Shown here: positions 44,484-46,224 of the stretch, piece after piece
How positions within the stretch are numbered: position 1 is the stretch's first letter
Layout: the number at the start of each line of letters is the position of its first letter
DNA from: an uncultured Psychromonas sp.
GTDB lineage: Bacteria; Pseudomonadota; Gammaproteobacteria; Enterobacterales; Psychromonadaceae
Length of the DNA: 46,224 nt
Direction: 5' to 3'
Assembly (NCBI RefSeq): GCF_947489755.1
Contig: NZ_CANLFB010000030.1
Location: forward strand, 1-46,224
Position numbers and translations under genes: made by a program
Notes under the pieces: generated by a model
What the model was told of the DNA's origin: nothing
What the model saw: only the letters and a program-made list of their open reading frames with translations
The model's database searches: none

Positions 44484-45323
44484 ATGGAAAAGAAAACACT
44501 ATTAACAAATTGCCCTGATTCAAAAGGGTTAATTGCACAAATTACTAATATCTGTCAAAAGCACCAATTAAACATCGTTAAAAATAATGAATTTGTTGAT
44601 CATCAATACAATCGATTTTTTATGCGTACAGAAATTGAAGGCATATTTAATGATCACACGTTATTGGCCGATTTAGATTTAAATTTACCAAAAGGTTCTT
44701 CACGCGCGCTTATTAATGCAACAACGCGTAAACGTATTGTCATTTTAGTCACTAAAGAAGCACACTGTCTTGGTGATATCTTAATGAAGAGCACCTATGG
44801 CGGGATTGATGTAGAAATTGCGGCAGTCATTGGTAATTACGATGCATTAGAAGATTTAGTCACTAAATTTAATATCCCTTATCACACGGTAAGCCATGAA
44901 GGGCTAACACGTGAAGAGCATGAAGATAAAGTATTAGAAGCGATTGCACCTTATACGCCTGATTACGTTATTTTAGCGAAGTATATGCGTATTTTAACGC
45001 CTAAATTTGTTGAAACGTATTCAAATAGACTAATCAATATCCACCACTCATTCTTACCTGCTTTTATCGGCGCTAAACCTTACCAGCAAGCGTTTGATCG
45101 TGGCGTAAAAATTATTGGAGCAACCGCCCATTTTGTTAATAATGACTTAGATGAAGGTCCAATTATTACTCAAGATGTCGCTCATATTGATCACGCTTAC
45201 AGCGCAGAAGATTTAGCAAAAGCAGGTAGAGATGTTGAGAAATCGGTATTAAGTCGTGCTTTACAGCAAGTGCTAGACGACAAAGTATTTGTTTACGCTA
45301 ATCGAACGGTTGTTTTTAAATAG
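44484..45323 (+). CDS. purU: Formyltetrahydrofolate deformylase
   Basis: 279 residues (E. coli PurU has 280) when started at the ATG at 44484, which has GAGAAA ahead; the open frame extends to 44337 inside ychJ but that part is not coding. An ACT domain (~1-80: LLTNCPDSKGLIAQITNICQ) precedes a formyltransferase-type domain with INIHHSFLPAF (Asn185, His188 region) and DEGPII. It hydrolyses 10-formyl-tetrahydrofolate to formate, feeding PurT and balancing one-carbon pools. Follows ychJ by 28 bases. Confidence 0.96.
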   Translation: MEKKTLLTNCPDSKGLIAQITNICQKHQLNIVKNNEFVDHQYNRFFMRTEIEGIFNDHTLLADLDLNLPKGSSRALINATTRKRIVILVTKEAHCLGDILMKSTYGGIDVEIAAVIGNYDALEDLVTKFNIPYHTVSHEGLTREEHEDKVLEAIAPYTPDYVILAKYMRILTPKFVETYSNRLINIHHSFLPAFIGAKPYQQAFDRGVKIIGATAHFVNNDLDEGPIITQDVAHIDHAYSAEDLAKAGRDVEKSVLSRALQQVLDDKVFVYANRTVVFK

Positions 45324-45379
45324 CTTTTAAATAGTTTTAAAATAGCCTTTAAGTAGTTTTTAAGTAGTTTTTAAACTAT
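45314..45379. repeat. 11-bp imperfect tandem repeat over the end of purU
   Basis: About six units of TTTTAAATAGC/TTTTAAGTAGT type, period 11-12. The first unit covers the last codons and stop of purU, so copy-number change here could affect the very C-terminus. Confidence 0.8.
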
Positions 45380-45390
45380 TTAAAACCCAA

Positions 45391-45427
45391 AAAAGCCTTA
45401 ACTACTTATTAGATAGTTAAGGCTTTT
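45391..45427. terminator. Bidirectional terminator between purU and the DUF3332 gene
   Basis: Perfect 14-bp stem AAAAGCCTTAACTA/TAGTTAAGGCTTTT with a 9-base loop, between convergent genes. Confidence 0.9.
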
Positions 45428-45494
45428 GGTTATCTACTTTTATTGTCTGCTTCTTTCTACAAGCAGGTAACAATGAACCTCGTCAGTGAATCGA

Positions 45495-46097
45495 CTAAGA
45501 TTTTGTTTTATCTTTAGGTGTCATATAAGCTTGTAAATCATCAATTGAAGCCGTTGTCACATGCTCACCATTTAATGAGAAATTAACAAGCTCACCCGTT
45601 TTCTCACCACGTAATACTGCTTTTTCACCGTTTGTATAAACAATATCGTAATCGATAGTGTTTTCATTAACAGGATTAACTTCTACTGAATAGACAGACT
45701 TTTCAGTATCCGATGTTTTAGTAGCAGAATTTTGAGACAATGGTTTTAAAGGAGCCTTTCTTAATGATGGGTCTAAATCATCATTAATTTGATATTGTGT
45801 TTTCACTTCAGAATCAAAAATATGTGGGCTACCGTTTAATGGATTTGCTCCAGTCCAAAACTCAAGAGAGTTAAAAACGACAACATCAACAGCGAGCGTT
45901 AACGCATAAACAGGGAATAATAATATATTTACGCCGCCACGGGCGTATCGGTTATCGACAACTTCTAAGTTAAATTGCATCACCTTGTCTGTCACAGCGT
46001 TACTACCAACACAAGCCGATAAAGCACTTGTTAATGAAGCGACTGTCGCTACCATCGCAACTTTCTTAACCGCTACTTTAGACATTTTATTCATCAT
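45495..46097 (-). CDS. DUF3332 family lipoprotein
   Basis: A 200-residue lipoprotein. The signal peptide ends in LSAC with Cys at residue 29, followed by the family's conserved opening VGSNAVTDKVMQFNLEVVDN and a hydrophobic segment (GGVNILLFPVYALTLAVDVV, ~55-74), then NSLEFWTGANPLNG. The C-terminal half is soluble and less conserved-looking. The function of DUF3332 is unknown. The start may be the first, second or fifth codon Met; GGA lies upstream. Convergent with purU. Confidence 0.87.
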   Translation of the reverse strand: MMNKMSKVAVKKVAMVATVASLTSALSACVGSNAVTDKVMQFNLEVVDNRYARGGVNILLFPVYALTLAVDVVVFNSLEFWTGANPLNGSPHIFDSEVKTQYQINDDLDPSLRKAPLKPLSQNSATKTSDTEKSVYSVEVNPVNENTIDYDIVYTNGEKAVLRGEKTGELVNFSLNGEHVTTASIDDLQAYMTPKDKTKS

Positions 46098-46224
46098 AAA
46101 CTTTTTTTCCTACCCTGATATACAAACAAAAAAATAACTAATAAAAACTCATAGGTTGGACATTAAGAGGTAACCGCGTGCAAACCATATTGCAATCTAC
46201 CTCTTTTTTTATCTCTGTCTGGGT

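Noticed and set aside
1-46224. tRNA, rRNA, CRISPR, prophage or complete insertion sequence
   Set aside because: I looked for cloverleaf ends, spaced identical repeats, integrase or transposase motifs and found none; the tandem arrays are contiguous without spacers, so they are not CRISPR.

Overview
The window looks like a chromosomal segment of a marine, probably cold-adapted gammaproteobacterium, most like Psychromonas or a close relative. This is inferred from AT-rich DNA, a secreted family-7 alginate lyase, and E. coli/Vibrio-type genes (mtgA, yecH, ychJ, purU, asnB, nrdA, nrdB, yfaE, ynjBCD). I see no rRNA, tRNA, CRISPR array, complete insertion sequence or prophage.

Layout. 1-10 kb: a DUF3360 membrane protein, a periplasmic DUF1223 protein, an alginate lyase lipoprotein, a GAF-GGDEF diguanylate cyclase, a DUF2061 protein behind a Fur-box-like site, and a DMT-family exporter, separated by long repeat-rich spacers. 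10-25 kb: a DUF1080 lipoprotein, mtgA, a zinc-independent L31/L36 ribosomal protein operon under a perfect Zur-type palindrome, a two-gene SPFH membrane operon, several small membrane or periplasmic proteins, a chemoreceptor, a thioredoxin-like protein, an exported CYTH-like protein, a second DUF2061 gene with the same Fur-type promoter, a dicarboxylate/amino-acid symporter, yecH and a lipoprotein. 25.5-38.2 kb: nrdA with paired NrdR boxes and DnaA boxes, closed by its own terminator; then a tightly packed seven-gene set (TVP38-flavoprotein fusion, DUF547, ynjB, ynjC, ynjD, CDP-alcohol phosphatidyltransferase, fatty acid hydroxylase family); then nrdB-yfaE. 38-46 kb: a Sel1-repeat protein, a Kef-type antiporter, asnB, ychJ-purU and a DUF3332 lipoprotein.

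How the genes work together. NrdA, NrdB and YfaE form the aerobic class Ia ribonucleotide reductase system, but here the two subunit genes lie about 8.8 kb apart, split by the ynj-type gene set. That set combines an ABC importer, a phospholipid-headgroup transferase, a di-iron membrane hydroxylase-like enzyme and a membrane-tethered flavin disulfide oxidoreductase. It is my best candidate for an uncharacterised system. Metal-linked regulation appears twice: a Zur-type site before rpmE2-rpmJ2 and Fur-type sites before both DUF2061 genes. The spacers hold at least two families of decayed dispersed repeats and many short tandem arrays with 7-14 bp units.
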